Positions 25,510-35,039 of a stretch of 64,000 nt of DNA are shown piece after piece (the stretch's first letter is position 1; each line of letters starts with the position of its first letter). Origin of the DNA: Chitinophagales bacterium (lineage in GTDB: Bacteria > Bacteroidota > Bacteroidia > Chitinophagales > Chitinophagaceae). The notes beneath the pieces are model-generated. The model made no database searches and was not told the DNA's origin. It worked only from the letters and a program-made list of their open reading frames with translations. Both the position numbers and the translations under genes were made by a program. The stretch lies in assembly GCA_015654595.1 (NCBI GenBank), contig JAATGQ010000103.1, positions 1-64,000 of the forward strand, written 5' to 3'.

Positions 25510-27474
25510 ATGCAGGGAATTTTGAAGCCAACCAAAACAAGGATTATTACAGGACTGCTACTGGTGTTACTGACGCCGCTGATGACTCATGCCCAGCAGC
25601 CGGAGGACCGATTCAAAGTGCTGGAGAAGAGACTGAAAGATCTTTCTTCTGTCGCGCCTGGGCTTAATCAGAAGGCCGACCTGTCGGTGACCAATATTTC
25701 GGTGGAGGAATTTCTGAAAGGATTGGCGGAAACACACAACCTGAACCTGAATATTGTGCCGGGGCTGAACCAGAAGATCAGCAATTATTTTTACAACGAG
25801 ACGGTGATCAATATCCTGCTTTATCTTGCCCGGCAGTATAACCTGGACTTTACCTTTATCGGCAGTATCATTACCATAGGCCCTTATGCTGACCCCAACG
25901 CCAACCTGCCGCCGCCGCGAAAGGAGATCAATGTCAGCTATAATGGCTATACGCAAACCCTGTCCTTCGACCTGTCCAACGACAGTCTTTCGGAGGTGGC
26001 AAAGAAGATCACCCGGCTGGCGGGTATCAATGTAGTGGTGATGCCGGATCTCTACGGACGAAAAGTGACGGGTTATGTTCAAAACCTTCCCGTTGTCAAC
26101 GCGCTGGAAAAGCTGGCGATCGTAAACTCCTTTAAGCTGGACGCGACAAAGGACAGCGCGCTGGTACTCGAACCGCTGAAGCAGGACGAGGAGATCTATC
26201 CCAGGGACAATAATCAACGCAGCCCGACCTATACGATAAAAAAGGTGAACCATGTTACGGGCGGCCCCTCCTCTTCGGTAGAAGTCAACGAGGATGAAGC
26301 AGGCCATCGGCTGGTCACGCTCACTGTGGACAACCTCCCGCTAAAAGAGGTGATCCGTACTATTGCCCAGCAGGCGCACATCAACTATTTCGAATACTCG
26401 GATCTGCAGGGCAATAGCACCGCCAGCATCACCAATATGGAATTCGAACAGGCGCTGGGGCTGATCCTGAGAGACACGAAGTACACATTCAATTCGGAAA
26501 AAGGGGTTTACCTCATCGGCGACAGAAAGGACGAAGGGCTGAGAGTCCAGCGCCTGGTACAGCTCCAGAATCGCAGCGCGGATTCTTTGATGGATATCAT
26601 CCCACAGGAGCTGAAGCAAGGGGTCGAGATAAAGGAGTTCAGGGAGCTGAATGGATTCCTCCTCAGCGGCTCGGGGCCTCAGATCAGGGAAATAGAGACG
26701 TTCCTGCACCAGATCGACAAGGTGGTACCCATGATCACGCTGGAAGTCATCATCCTCGATATCAACAAAAGCAAGTCGATCTCCACGGGTATTTCGGCAG
26801 GCACATCGGATTCGGCCAAGGCCGGCGGCTCTATCCTGGGCGGCAATGGGCTGAGCTTTACGCTTGGGTCCGGCGACATCAACAGTTTCCTGAGTCATAT
26901 CGGGCTAAACAATGTGTTCAACCTGGGTAGGGTTTCTCCTAATTTCTATGTCACGATCAACGCGCTGCAGACGAACTCGAATGTGAACCAACGCCAGACG
27001 CCCAAACTGTCTACGCTAAACGGACATCCGGCCAGTCTCAGCATCGGCAGCACGCAATATTATTCTATCTCTACGCAGAACGTGCTGGGGTCGCTGAGCA
27101 CGCAGACCGTCGTCACCCAGCAATTCATCCCGGTGGAAGCGAACCTGACGGTGGACATCACTCCCTATGTGGCGGGTAACGACGAGGTCACGATGCATAT
27201 CGGCGTGAACATCACCAATTTTACCTCGACAACAGCGACTACCAATGCGCCGCCGCCCACTTCGACCAGTAAGTTCAAGTCTATCATAAGAGTGCGCAAC
27301 GAGGAAATGATCGTCCTGGGTGGTATCGAGCGAACGCAAAAGAGTGAATCTTCCTCGGGCATCCCGATCCTGTCCAGTATACCGGTGCTGAAATGGCTTT
27401 TCAGCACGCGTACCAAGTCAGACAGTAAGGTTGTGTCTGTCGTATTTATAAAACCAACGATCATCTATAAGTAA
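25510..27474 (+). CDS. gspD: Secretin GspD/PilQ-like outer-membrane channel
   Basis: I start at the ATG of MQGILKPTKTRIITGLLL, giving 654 aa with a signal peptide ending in THAQ. N-domains appear as repeated ring-building units (LYLARQYNLDFTFIGS, SEVAKKITRLAGINVVV). The secretin core has LEVIILDINKSKSISTG, TPKLSTLNGHPASLSIGS, NLTVDITPYVAG, EMIVLGGIERTQ and IPILSSIPVLKWLFSTRTK. It is the outer-membrane channel of the cluster. No pilotin is obvious, though the lipoprotein at 29231-29596 is a candidate. Confidence 0.94.
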   Translation: MQGILKPTKTRIITGLLLVLLTPLMTHAQQPEDRFKVLEKRLKDLSSVAPGLNQKADLSVTNISVEEFLKGLAETHNLNLNIVPGLNQKISNYFYNETVINILLYLARQYNLDFTFIGSIITIGPYADPNANLPPPRKEINVSYNGYTQTLSFDLSNDSLSEVAKKITRLAGINVVVMPDLYGRKVTGYVQNLPVVNALEKLAIVNSFKLDATKDSALVLEPLKQDEEIYPRDNNQRSPTYTIKKVNHVTGGPSSSVEVNEDEAGHRLVTLTVDNLPLKEVIRTIAQQAHINYFEYSDLQGNSTASITNMEFEQALGLILRDTKYTFNSEKGVYLIGDRKDEGLRVQRLVQLQNRSADSLMDIIPQELKQGVEIKEFRELNGFLLSGSGPQIREIETFLHQIDKVVPMITLEVIILDINKSKSISTGISAGTSDSAKAGGSILGGNGLSFTLGSGDINSFLSHIGLNNVFNLGRVSPNFYVTINALQTNSNVNQRQTPKLSTLNGHPASLSIGSTQYYSISTQNVLGSLSTQTVVTQQFIPVEANLTVDITPYVAGNDEVTMHIGVNITNFTSTTATTNAPPPTSTSKFKSIIRVRNEEMIVLGGIERTQKSESSSGIPILSSIPVLKWLFSTRTKSDSKVVSVVFIKPTIIYK

Positions 27475-27477
27475 ACT

Positions 27478-28707
27478 ATGCTATCCTTTTTGAAAAGCAG
27501 GTTATTGCGGCCCGGGAAAGTTTGCGGTGTGGAGATCGTGCTTCTTCCGGAAGGCGGGCCATTCATCCACGCGACAGTCGTGCGGCTGAAGGACAATAAG
27601 ATTGTAAAAGAGAAAGAGGCGCTTTTTGTCGGATCGATGGAAGAGCTGGCAAAAAAAATTCCCGTCGATTTGCCTCTGGCGTTGACGATCAATGGGAAGG
27701 GAGTGCTGCACAAAAAGATAACGGGTCCGGCCCGCAAGGAAAAGCGCTTTGACGTGCTGCTGCCCAATGCGAATCCCCATGACTTCTATCTGCAGGTCCT
27801 GCCCTGCCGGGATTTCGATTCGGCGACCATCGTGCGCCGGGACATTGTGGACCGGCTGTTAAAAGAGTTGAAAGAACAGGGCTTTAAAGTGATCGCCGTC
27901 GACTGTGGTCCGGGTAATATGTCCAACCTCATACCCTGGATAAACGGCCCGGCTTCTTCTTTGATCGGCGCCGGCTTTGCGATCCGATTTGACGGGCAAA
28001 AGGAAGTGCTCGATATCGAGGTGATCGCGGTCGATAGCGAACAATGGCGGGAGGAGCAGGAATACAATATCGGGGAGCAGTATATCAAGGCCAGCGGCCT
28101 GACGGCTTTTGGGACAGCCATCGGCTTGATCGCAGAAGGGATAGAAGGAGAGAATCGGCTGAACGCTCCAGCTGTGGCAGCAGAAAGAGATGAGTACCGT
28201 TACTTCCGGTATTTCCGGGCAGCCGGGCTGGCTTTGCTCAGCGCTGTCTTTGTGATCCTGCTGATCAGCTTCCTGGTCTACAACCACTATTTTGAAAAGA
28301 ATGCCGGACTGCAGGCTTCGCGGGTCGTATTCCAGGATCAGGCGGCAGAAACCCACCGGCTAAGAGCCGCTGTCAAAGACAAGGAAGGGCTGATCCATCA
28401 ATATGGCTGGGACAAGCCCTCACGGTTAAGCTATTATGCAGATCGTATCGGCGGGCTGGTGCCCGGGACGACGGTATTGACGGATATGAAACTTTTTCCT
28501 GTCAGCACCGCGGTGTCCGGCGACGAATGGCGTTTCAAAAAAGATACGATACAGGTGGCTGGCACCTGTGAAGATCCGACCGAACTGAACCGGTTTGCGA
28601 ATAACCTGAAGAATATCCGGGAGTTCAGGGAAGTCAATATCAAAAGCTATCTCTATAGTAAAGACAACGGCAGCGGCGTTTTTTTAATGGAAATCGTAAC
28701 CTTATAA
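27478..28707 (+). CDS. PilM-PilN/GspL-like fusion protein
   Basis: The 409-aa protein has a cytoplasmic actin-like N-terminal half (CGVEIVLLPEGGPFIHATVV, VIAVDCGPGNMSNLIPW). One membrane helix (LALLSAVFVILLISFLVYN, about 250-268) follows, then a periplasmic coiled/ferredoxin-like part (SRLSYYADRIGGLVPGTTVL, DPTELNRFANNLKNI). That is the layout of GspL, equivalent to PilM plus PilN. It starts 3 nt after gspD and overlaps the next gene by 1 nt. Confidence 0.82.
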   Translation: MLSFLKSRLLRPGKVCGVEIVLLPEGGPFIHATVVRLKDNKIVKEKEALFVGSMEELAKKIPVDLPLALTINGKGVLHKKITGPARKEKRFDVLLPNANPHDFYLQVLPCRDFDSATIVRRDIVDRLLKELKEQGFKVIAVDCGPGNMSNLIPWINGPASSLIGAGFAIRFDGQKEVLDIEVIAVDSEQWREEQEYNIGEQYIKASGLTAFGTAIGLIAEGIEGENRLNAPAVAAERDEYRYFRYFRAAGLALLSAVFVILLISFLVYNHYFEKNAGLQASRVVFQDQAAETHRLRAAVKDKEGLIHQYGWDKPSRLSYYADRIGGLVPGTTVLTDMKLFPVSTAVSGDEWRFKKDTIQVAGTCEDPTELNRFANNLKNIREFREVNIKSYLYSKDNGSGVFLMEIVTL

Positions 28708-29234
28708 TGTTCAAGCATCTGACCTATAAGCAAAAGTTCAAATGGCTGGGAGCGGTGGCTATCGTGTCGCTGTTCATCTGCTGGCAGCTCTCGATCCGGC
28801 GGGACGTTGCGGAGGCGCAGGTCTATCACGCGGCAACGGAAGCATTCGCCGGCGGCGAGAGCGGGGAGGGCTCCCTCGGGCAGCTGAAGCAAAAGGATAA
28901 GGAGCTGACCCGGTTATATAGCCGCTTTGTGCTCGATACGCTGGTTGCGGATAAAAACCTGTTGTCTATTGCCAGCAACTATTGCAAGAACAGGAATATC
29001 CGGCTGAAGGAATACAAGGCAGTGAGCCTGGCCAGTGACAGCGGCAGACAAATCCTGACGAGGGCGGTGACGGTGGAAGGCGGGTTTATTCCCTGTCTGC
29101 AGCTATTGAACGAGTTGGAGGTGGGGAGTCGGGCCGGCAGAGTCAGCGGCGCTGTGTTCAGGTCCTCGAAAGATGCGGCCAGTAAAAGACTTCGGCTGAA
29201 TTGCACGATCTATGTACAAAATGTATTACCATGA
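28707..29234 (+). CDS. PilO/GspM-like membrane protein
   Basis: The 175-aa product has a short cytoplasmic start, one membrane helix (WLGAVAIVSLFICWQL) and a periplasmic coiled-coil plus alpha/beta part, the shape of PilO and GspM. It probably pairs with the PilM-PilN-like protein encoded just upstream. Its end overlaps the next start. Confidence 0.75.
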   Translation: MFKHLTYKQKFKWLGAVAIVSLFICWQLSIRRDVAEAQVYHAATEAFAGGESGEGSLGQLKQKDKELTRLYSRFVLDTLVADKNLLSIASNYCKNRNIRLKEYKAVSLASDSGRQILTRAVTVEGGFIPCLQLLNELEVGSRAGRVSGAVFRSSKDAASKRLRLNCTIYVQNVLP

Positions 29235-29596
29235 AAAAAATAAGATTCGCTCTTTTTGGCTTTGCCACGCTGCTCCTGGCAACGAGCTGCAAGGAGATCC
29301 TTGAGAAAGACCTGACCAAGGTCAGCGTGAAGATGGTCTCTCCGATAGACGGCGTAGTGTCGGATTCCGCCACCCAGGCTTTTTACTGGGAGCCTATCGA
29401 CTCGAATATCTCGTATGAGCTGCAGGTGGTCAGCCCCAGATTTGATTCTGCGGTGCGGCTGGTCGTGGACACAAACATCAAGATCAACGTGCTTCAACTC
29501 ACGCTGCCCGCTGCCCAGTATCAATGGCGGGTAAGGGCTTATAACAGCAGCAGCACGACGCAATTCACCACGCCCTGGAACCTGACCATTCAATAA
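29231..29596 (+). CDS. Small lipoprotein with FN3-like domain
   Basis: From the ATG of MKKIRFALFGFATLLLATSC the product has 121 aa. A lipobox (LLLATSCK) is followed by one beta-sandwich domain (AFYWEPIDSNISYELQVVSP, AAQYQWRVRAYNSSST) typical of FN3-like modules. Its place among the secretion genes suggests an accessory or pilotin-like role for the secretin; this is inference. Confidence 0.78.
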   Translation: MKKIRFALFGFATLLLATSCKEILEKDLTKVSVKMVSPIDGVVSDSATQAFYWEPIDSNISYELQVVSPRFDSAVRLVVDTNIKINVLQLTLPAAQYQWRVRAYNSSSTTQFTTPWNLTIQ

Positions 29597-29608
29597 CACA
29601 GTCGACGC

Positions 29609-30115
29609 ATGGAAAACAAATATGTAAAGTACTTCCTGGTTGTTGCCGTCATCGCGGTCTGGGGTGGTATCGTGTACCGCGTCGTAAAGGGACTTAGCCA
29701 GGATGAAGTGGCAGCGCCGGTAACGCATGCCCCGGTGTTGGCGCAGGCCCCTGTGGCCGAAGAAGCCTTCGTGCTGAATGCCGACTATCCGGACCCTTTT
29801 CTTCCCGATGCGGATACGGCGACTGTCGAACCTGTTGTAAAGACCCCGGCTGTTGCCGCTCCCGCAAGTACGCCCCCTCCTGCCGGTACTCCCTCTCCTG
29901 CTGCTGTCCCCCGGGAGTCCATCACAGATATCGTTCAATTCAATGGCATCATCGCCAATCCCCAGAAAAAGTCCCGCGTTGCGCTGCTGACCATCCGTGG
30001 AAAGGAATATGTGGTCAGGGAAAAAGAAAGGGTAAGCGATATGCTTATCCGAAAGATCGCAGCGGATAAGGTTACACTCATTTATAAAGGACGTTCTTAC
30101 CAGGTCATAAAATAA
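29609..30115 (+). CDS. PilP/GspC-like inner-membrane protein
   Basis: The 168-aa protein has an N-terminal membrane helix (YFLVVAVIAVWGGIVYRV), a Pro/Ala-rich linker (about 85-110) and a small C-terminal beta domain (VQFNGIIANPQKKSRVALLT, DKVTLIYKGRSYQVIK). This resembles the homology region of GspC/PilP, which links the inner-membrane complex to the secretin. It is the last plus-strand gene of the cluster. Confidence 0.78.
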   Translation: MENKYVKYFLVVAVIAVWGGIVYRVVKGLSQDEVAAPVTHAPVLAQAPVAEEAFVLNADYPDPFLPDADTATVEPVVKTPAVAAPASTPPPAGTPSPAAVPRESITDIVQFNGIIANPQKKSRVALLTIRGKEYVVREKERVSDMLIRKIAADKVTLIYKGRSYQVIK

Positions 30116-30143
30116 AAGCGCCGGCATCACAAGATGCCGGCGC
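30111..30143 (-). terminator. Strong stem-loop between GspC-like and RHS genes
   Basis: gcgccggcatc (30118-30128) and gatgccggcgc (30133-30143) form an 11-bp perfect stem with a 4-nt loop. Read on the minus strand it is followed by ttttattt, so it chiefly ends the RHS transcript. Confidence 0.85.
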
Positions 30144-30165
30144 GGGATTGTTGACATTTTCTCAT

Positions 30166-33100
30166 CTACTGTACTGCGATGTGACTATTCGCGTCGGTAC
30201 TTATCGGCGATACATTGCTGCCGTTGATAGCAGAAGATTGTCCGGGGAACTGACCGCTGCGAAGAATCTGGTCAAACCCATTCAATTGATAATAAACATC
30301 TGATCCAACTACACGTGTAAATATAAGGATGTCACTGACGGACTGCATCTGGTTCTGCCAGGCGCCGGCCGTTCCCGCATTGATGTTGGCGACAGACGCA
30401 AGGATCGAAAATGCTGATGTCGACTGCGTAGTCACAAGGCCTCCACCCACGGCTGTCAGGCTTGGATTAACCGAAGTCGCGGCAGTATTGCTTGGAGCTG
30501 TTGGTCCGGGGTAGTAGTAGGTTTTTCCTCCGGGCGTAGTGTAGTACATGCCGGGCTGCAGCGCAAATGGTTGTCCCGATGCCTTGGCGATATCATGTGC
30601 ACTCCAACCAATATGGCTTGATGAACCGTTCGCAAGTTTATTCAGCGGAGCAGGATTAGGTATTGAAGTCAGCCACTGGCTACGTGCGTCTGTTTGGGCA
30701 GGGGATTGATAGTTTTTGGATGTCATTAGATCTCCGGTTCCAATGCCCCCGGAAGAAACGCCGCTGGAGCCCCCCGAACCGCCACTGTAACCGGCCGCAG
30801 CGCCTGCAGCCCCAGGGCTCCCCCCAGCTGTGCTGGCATAAGCGTACATAAAGTTGTCATATTGACCCTGTGCATCGGCATAAGCAGCGTCGTCAGCAGC
30901 ATAAAGAATACCGCCATGCTCAACGGACCAGCCCGAAGTCAACAGATTATAATAAAATTGTATCAGCGAAACGGCATCCCAGGAAGTAGCATCGTCGGCG
31001 CCTACTGAGCCCCCCGGCGCAACATTCCCGGATGGATCCATGAATGATACCGGATTATTATTCCCGAATTGATAGGGATGCATTGATTCTGTCATGCTCG
31101 CATAGGGATCGACAGCCAAAAATCTTCCGACCGCGTAGTCGTAATTCCTGCTGCCGGACTGGTAGACATCGGGCAAATTTGCAAAGTCGTTTTGCCATTC
31201 GGACCCACCATTGTAAAGCAGGAGATTGGGCGTAGTCGGCGTATAATTGCCAGGCAGGGTCATACCCAGCGGATAATAACTGTTCTCCTGTCTTACGGCG
31301 GCCGTAGTACCGCCGTCAAAGCTGACCCGCACATTACCGAGGTGATCCCGGATAAAGTACTCGAAGGTCAGTGTACCGCTGCTGTTGCGAACCCGGCCTT
31401 CAGCCGTCTTGAAATAACTCAGCACGGAATTGACATAGACAAAATTGTCGATATAATCATAGGTCGTCACCGTACCGGCATTGTTGACTTCTTTTCGGAT
31501 AACATTGCCCGTCACATCATAAGTATAGCGGATATAATTGGAGTTTCCAGTGAAAGTGATCTTGTCCGTACGGTTAAGCACATTGAATGCTGTGTTTAAT
31601 CCTTTTTTAGGATCAGCTGTCTGATTGCCATTGGCATCAAAACTATAAGCCGTTGTATTCGTTCCATTAAAACCGGCTGTCGTACCTGCATCCGCGACAT
31701 TCGACAATTGATCTCCGTTATAGGTATAAGTCAGGTTATCGATTGTCGCAGCAGCCTGTTTACGGGTCAGCGAAGTAAAGTTCCCGTCATGGTCATAGCC
31801 GCCGATGGTCTCATCGTTGGCATGGGTATTCCCCCAGGCGCCGGTACTTCCCGAAGCGCGATCGGCATAGGAAGCGCCTGTAAAACGATTCAGCGCATCA
31901 TAGGTGTAGGTATAGCTGCGCTGGCTATTGTTGGCCGTAGACTGCGACTCCCATTTTACCGCACTGACCAGGCCGACATAATTGGCCGTATTGGCAATAT
32001 TGGCGTCTGTCTTGTCATAAAGGATCTCTTCTCCGAAAAGATCATTCGCGTCGGCATTGGTATAATTGGTATTGTCGACCGACAGTGTACTGTTATTGAT
32101 ACTGGTCAGCTGCCCATTGATATTATACCGATAATCGACATTCTGCAGATAGGTCGATCCACTGGTGTTGTGCAGCTTCTTTTGGACGCGCTCACCAAGC
32201 TCGTTGTAGGCATAGGCTGCAATGCGCACGCTGGACCCGCCATTATTGGATTGGTCGATAGCGACCAGCCGTTCTCCATTATCGTAGGTATAGGTCACCT
32301 GGGTAGTGGTCGTCGTCGACCCAACGGTCTTTGACGTCTTTTCGATGGTGGTTTTCCCAACAAAATCGGCTACGATTGTCTTTATATCTGAAAGGACAGT
32401 CGGGTTGGTCTGATTGCCCGACTGGATCTGTACAAGATTGCCACGTTTATCGTAGAAGATCACTTTTTTCAGCCATACACTAAGGCTTGCATCATTATTC
32501 AGTGTCTTTGTAAAAATAACGGTATTGAATCCATTGACGTTGGTCGTAGCGCCAATTTCCCCGGTCAGGCCTTGCGCGGTATAAGTATAATCATCGGTCC
32601 CATTCCGATCGAGGTCATAATCGTCGTAATAATAGTAGGCTAAATCCTGTAACGCGGTTCCATCCTGGTTCGCAGTGGGGAAGGAGGTATTGGTGTAAAA
32701 AATCGGGGAAGTTCCATTCTGCCTTTTCTCGCAATAGGTGGTGGAATAGTTCAGGCCGCTGACATAATTCTGCATAGCGGTACGCGACACGCCATTGACG
32801 GCATCTTTATAGACCCCTCTTGCAATGATCCGCTTTCTCGAATCGTATTTCATATACATCCACCGATTCGTGGCATGCAGATTGGCATCCTGTACCAGAA
32901 CGGGTCGATCCAGCGGATCATACACGATATACATCCAGCCGCCGGAAGGAACTTTCTTTTCGATCATCCGGCCATAGGCATCATAATTATATTGATAGAT
33001 CAGATTGGCAACGGTGCCCAGGGCAGCACTCCAGGGGCTGGCAGCTGCATTCCGGATGGTCGCCAATGCCTTGGGAGGTATAATCATCCTCAACCGTCCC

Positions 33101-33936
33101 AGGTCATCATATACGTAATAGGTATCGAGGCAGTATTCGGTTGTTCCGTTAATCGTTTGAGTAATGATCTGTCTTTTCAGAATCTGCTTTCCTTTTGTAT
33201 TGGAATAGCTCAGGATGGAGTGGCCTGCCTCATCGATCGTCTCTGTTACATCCAGGCTTCCCGTTGGGTAAGTTCCACTGCTCGTGCCATCGGATAGCCA
33301 TAACCTCACCCCGCCATTGTAGGCATCGCTGGCATACAAAGAGCTGTTGTTTGTTCTGTAGTTATATGATTGATAATGCTGTCCCGATGTTCCGGGAGAA
33401 GCCTGGAAGCCGTCTCCGTTACCGCCGGAATAAAGAAGCCGCTGTAGCGGGCCCGCCTCATATATGCTTTTGGACCAGGGAGATGCATCATCCGTCACAT
33501 CATCGCTGGCGCCATTGCTGTAATAAGCGGTCTGTTCCGTTGCGCCAGACGCACGATAGCCGGCGCCTGTGTTGGCAGCGGTATAGGGCAGGAACGCATA
33601 GGCATCCAATCCATAGGAATCGGTCTGACCATACTGCGCAAAGGAGACGATAGAATAGCCGTTAGGCGACTGCCCGACTTTGATCTTTTGCAGCGGACGG
33701 CCATATCCGTCATAGTAGGTAGCGCCGATTCTTTTTTGCGTATTTGTCAGCGCGGCGACTTGTGCGTCGGATGTGACGCCGGCAGTTTTCACCCATACGC
33801 TCTCCGTCATTGAAGGCGTTGTAATCGTTTGGGCAGTAGCAATTTGTAAACCGATTAATGGGACTGATAACCAAGAGGTCCGTAAGCTATTCGACAGAAT
33901 AGTCCGGACAGGAATGCGGGATAGGCCAATGTTCAT
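30166..33936 (-). CDS. Large RHS-repeat protein with DUF6443-like start
   Basis: The 1256-aa protein has a signal-like start, then a DUF6443-like region (SVWVKTAGVTSDAQVAALTN, KRIGATYYDGYGRPLQKIKV). Many YD/RHS repeats follow (QVTYTYDNGERLVAIDQSN, YTYDALNRFTGASYADR). The RHS core is visible around residues 930-975 (YDYAVGRFLAVDPYASM, HPYQFGNNNPVSFMDPSG), followed by a variable tail of about 280 residues. RHS cores usually release a C-terminal domain that may be a toxin; no toxin motif and no adjacent immunity gene are recognised here. It has the same upstream element as the RHS-type/PKD gene. Confidence 0.92.
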   Translation of the reverse strand: MNIGLSRIPVRTILSNSLRTSWLSVPLIGLQIATAQTITTPSMTESVWVKTAGVTSDAQVAALTNTQKRIGATYYDGYGRPLQKIKVGQSPNGYSIVSFAQYGQTDSYGLDAYAFLPYTAANTGAGYRASGATEQTAYYSNGASDDVTDDASPWSKSIYEAGPLQRLLYSGGNGDGFQASPGTSGQHYQSYNYRTNNSSLYASDAYNGGVRLWLSDGTSSGTYPTGSLDVTETIDEAGHSILSYSNTKGKQILKRQIITQTINGTTEYCLDTYYVYDDLGRLRMIIPPKALATIRNAAASPWSAALGTVANLIYQYNYDAYGRMIEKKVPSGGWMYIVYDPLDRPVLVQDANLHATNRWMYMKYDSRKRIIARGVYKDAVNGVSRTAMQNYVSGLNYSTTYCEKRQNGTSPIFYTNTSFPTANQDGTALQDLAYYYYDDYDLDRNGTDDYTYTAQGLTGEIGATTNVNGFNTVIFTKTLNNDASLSVWLKKVIFYDKRGNLVQIQSGNQTNPTVLSDIKTIVADFVGKTTIEKTSKTVGSTTTTTQVTYTYDNGERLVAIDQSNNGGSSVRIAAYAYNELGERVQKKLHNTSGSTYLQNVDYRYNINGQLTSINNSTLSVDNTNYTNADANDLFGEEILYDKTDANIANTANYVGLVSAVKWESQSTANNSQRSYTYTYDALNRFTGASYADRASGSTGAWGNTHANDETIGGYDHDGNFTSLTRKQAAATIDNLTYTYNGDQLSNVADAGTTAGFNGTNTTAYSFDANGNQTADPKKGLNTAFNVLNRTDKITFTGNSNYIRYTYDVTGNVIRKEVNNAGTVTTYDYIDNFVYVNSVLSYFKTAEGRVRNSSGTLTFEYFIRDHLGNVRVSFDGGTTAAVRQENSYYPLGMTLPGNYTPTTPNLLLYNGGSEWQNDFANLPDVYQSGSRNYDYAVGRFLAVDPYASMTESMHPYQFGNNNPVSFMDPSGNVAPGGSVGADDATSWDAVSLIQFYYNLLTSGWSVEHGGILYAADDAAYADAQGQYDNFMYAYASTAGGSPGAAGAAAGYSGGSGGSSGVSSGGIGTGDLMTSKNYQSPAQTDARSQWLTSIPNPAPLNKLANGSSSHIGWSAHDIAKASGQPFALQPGMYYTTPGGKTYYYPGPTAPSNTAATSVNPSLTAVGGGLVTTQSTSAFSILASVANINAGTAGAWQNQMQSVSDILIFTRVVGSDVYYQLNGFDQILRSGQFPGQSSAINGSNVSPISTDANSHIAVQ

Positions 33937-34053
33937 AAGTCAGGCTTAGGGGTTAAGTCTAAAAAGTATGTCGCTTCGAATTTAATACGAAAAGAGTAAT
34001 TTCTCTCACACTAACGGACATGCGGATAGTGTTTTCCGAAGCGTTGGTCTGAA

Positions 34054-34114
34054 AGCGCGTCGATTTTGGACGTAAGCGCGTCGATTGGGAGGATAGGCGT
34101 GTAAACTTTTTTTT
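34054..34114 (-). promoter_or_regulatory. Three-repeat upstream element B
   Basis: gtcgatttt at 34059-34067 and gtcgatt at 34080-34086 are 21 bp apart. gtgtaaac follows 19 bp later at 34099, then eight T. The order, spacing and flanks (aggcgtg before the T-run) match element A at 19143-19204. It lies about 120 bp upstream of the RHS gene start. Confidence 0.65.
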
Positions 34115-34119
34115 GAAGC

Positions 34120-35010
34120 TTACGATAGCTTTATCCTCTTCCGAAACTCTTCCGGCGTCGCGCCTTCATATTTCTTGAAAAACCTGGTAAAGTAGGAGTT
34201 ATCGGGAAAATTCAACTCATCCGCTACACTCGTGACGGTGAGATCAGCGCTGGTCAACAGCCTTTTTGCCTCCAGCAGCACCCGATCCCGGATCACGTCG
34301 CCGGCAGCCCGGCCCATCAGCTCCTGGCAAACGGAGTTGAGATGCCCCACCGTGATAAACAAGAGCGCGGCGTATTCACCGGGGCGCCGCATAGTTCGGT
34401 AGTGCTGCTCGATCAACCGGCGGAAATCGGTCAGGAGCTGTTTTTTATGGCTGACAGCGGGCAAAACGGGATGAGCCGTGTCGATAGCTGATTGCAAAAG
34501 CAAGAACAGCTGCAGCAGCTGGATACGAAGCAGGTCGGGTTCTTTTTCGGCATAGATGGCATAGCGATCCAGCATATCTTCGAAAAGCGACACGATCTTT
34601 GGCTGCAAGGCAGACGGCGTCTGCACCACGCCCTCGGCTGCATTGCCATTGAAGAATATAAAACGGTCCAGGTAATTCGCCTCGAGCAGGAAAGTTTTTA
34701 AAAAATTAGGAGAAAAGTTGACGATATACCCGGTGGGCATCCCGTCAAAATTCCAGCTGTGAACCTGCCCCGGTATCATAAAGTAGATCTGGCCCGGCGC
34801 CACGGGAAATTGGGTAAAATCGATGGAGTACGATCCGTGTCCGCCGGTAAAATAAACGAGGTGATAGAAGACATGGCGGTGCGCGGTATGGATGGCGTGG
34901 GTGTGGCGGCCAATATAGGCTTCGAAGCGCTCGATCATAAAGTCGCCGGGGTCCAGCGGGCGAGCCGTCAGGTTTGCAATGGAGAATACGGGGATCTTTT
35001 CTTTGGCCAT
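34120..35010 (-). CDS. AraC-family transcriptional regulator with cupin domain
   Basis: Starting at the ATG of MAKEKIPVFSIANLTARPLD gives 296 aa, normal for the family. The N-terminal cupin part is clear (HTHAIHTAHRHVFYHLVYFT, PGQIYFMIPGQVHSWNF), and the C-terminal double HTH reads ADLTVTSVADELNFPDNSYF followed by TRFFKKYEGATPEEFRKR. Target genes are unknown; it lies beside the RHS gene on the same strand. The ORF could extend to 35154 into the GC-rich repeats, which is unlikely. Confidence 0.9.
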   Translation of the reverse strand: MAKEKIPVFSIANLTARPLDPGDFMIERFEAYIGRHTHAIHTAHRHVFYHLVYFTGGHGSYSIDFTQFPVAPGQIYFMIPGQVHSWNFDGMPTGYIVNFSPNFLKTFLLEANYLDRFIFFNGNAAEGVVQTPSALQPKIVSLFEDMLDRYAIYAEKEPDLLRIQLLQLFLLLQSAIDTAHPVLPAVSHKKQLLTDFRRLIEQHYRTMRRPGEYAALLFITVGHLNSVCQELMGRAAGDVIRDRVLLEAKRLLTSADLTVTSVADELNFPDNSYFTRFFKKYEGATPEEFRKRIKLS

Positions 35011-35039
35011 ACAGACCGGAAAAATAAGAAAAAAACGGC

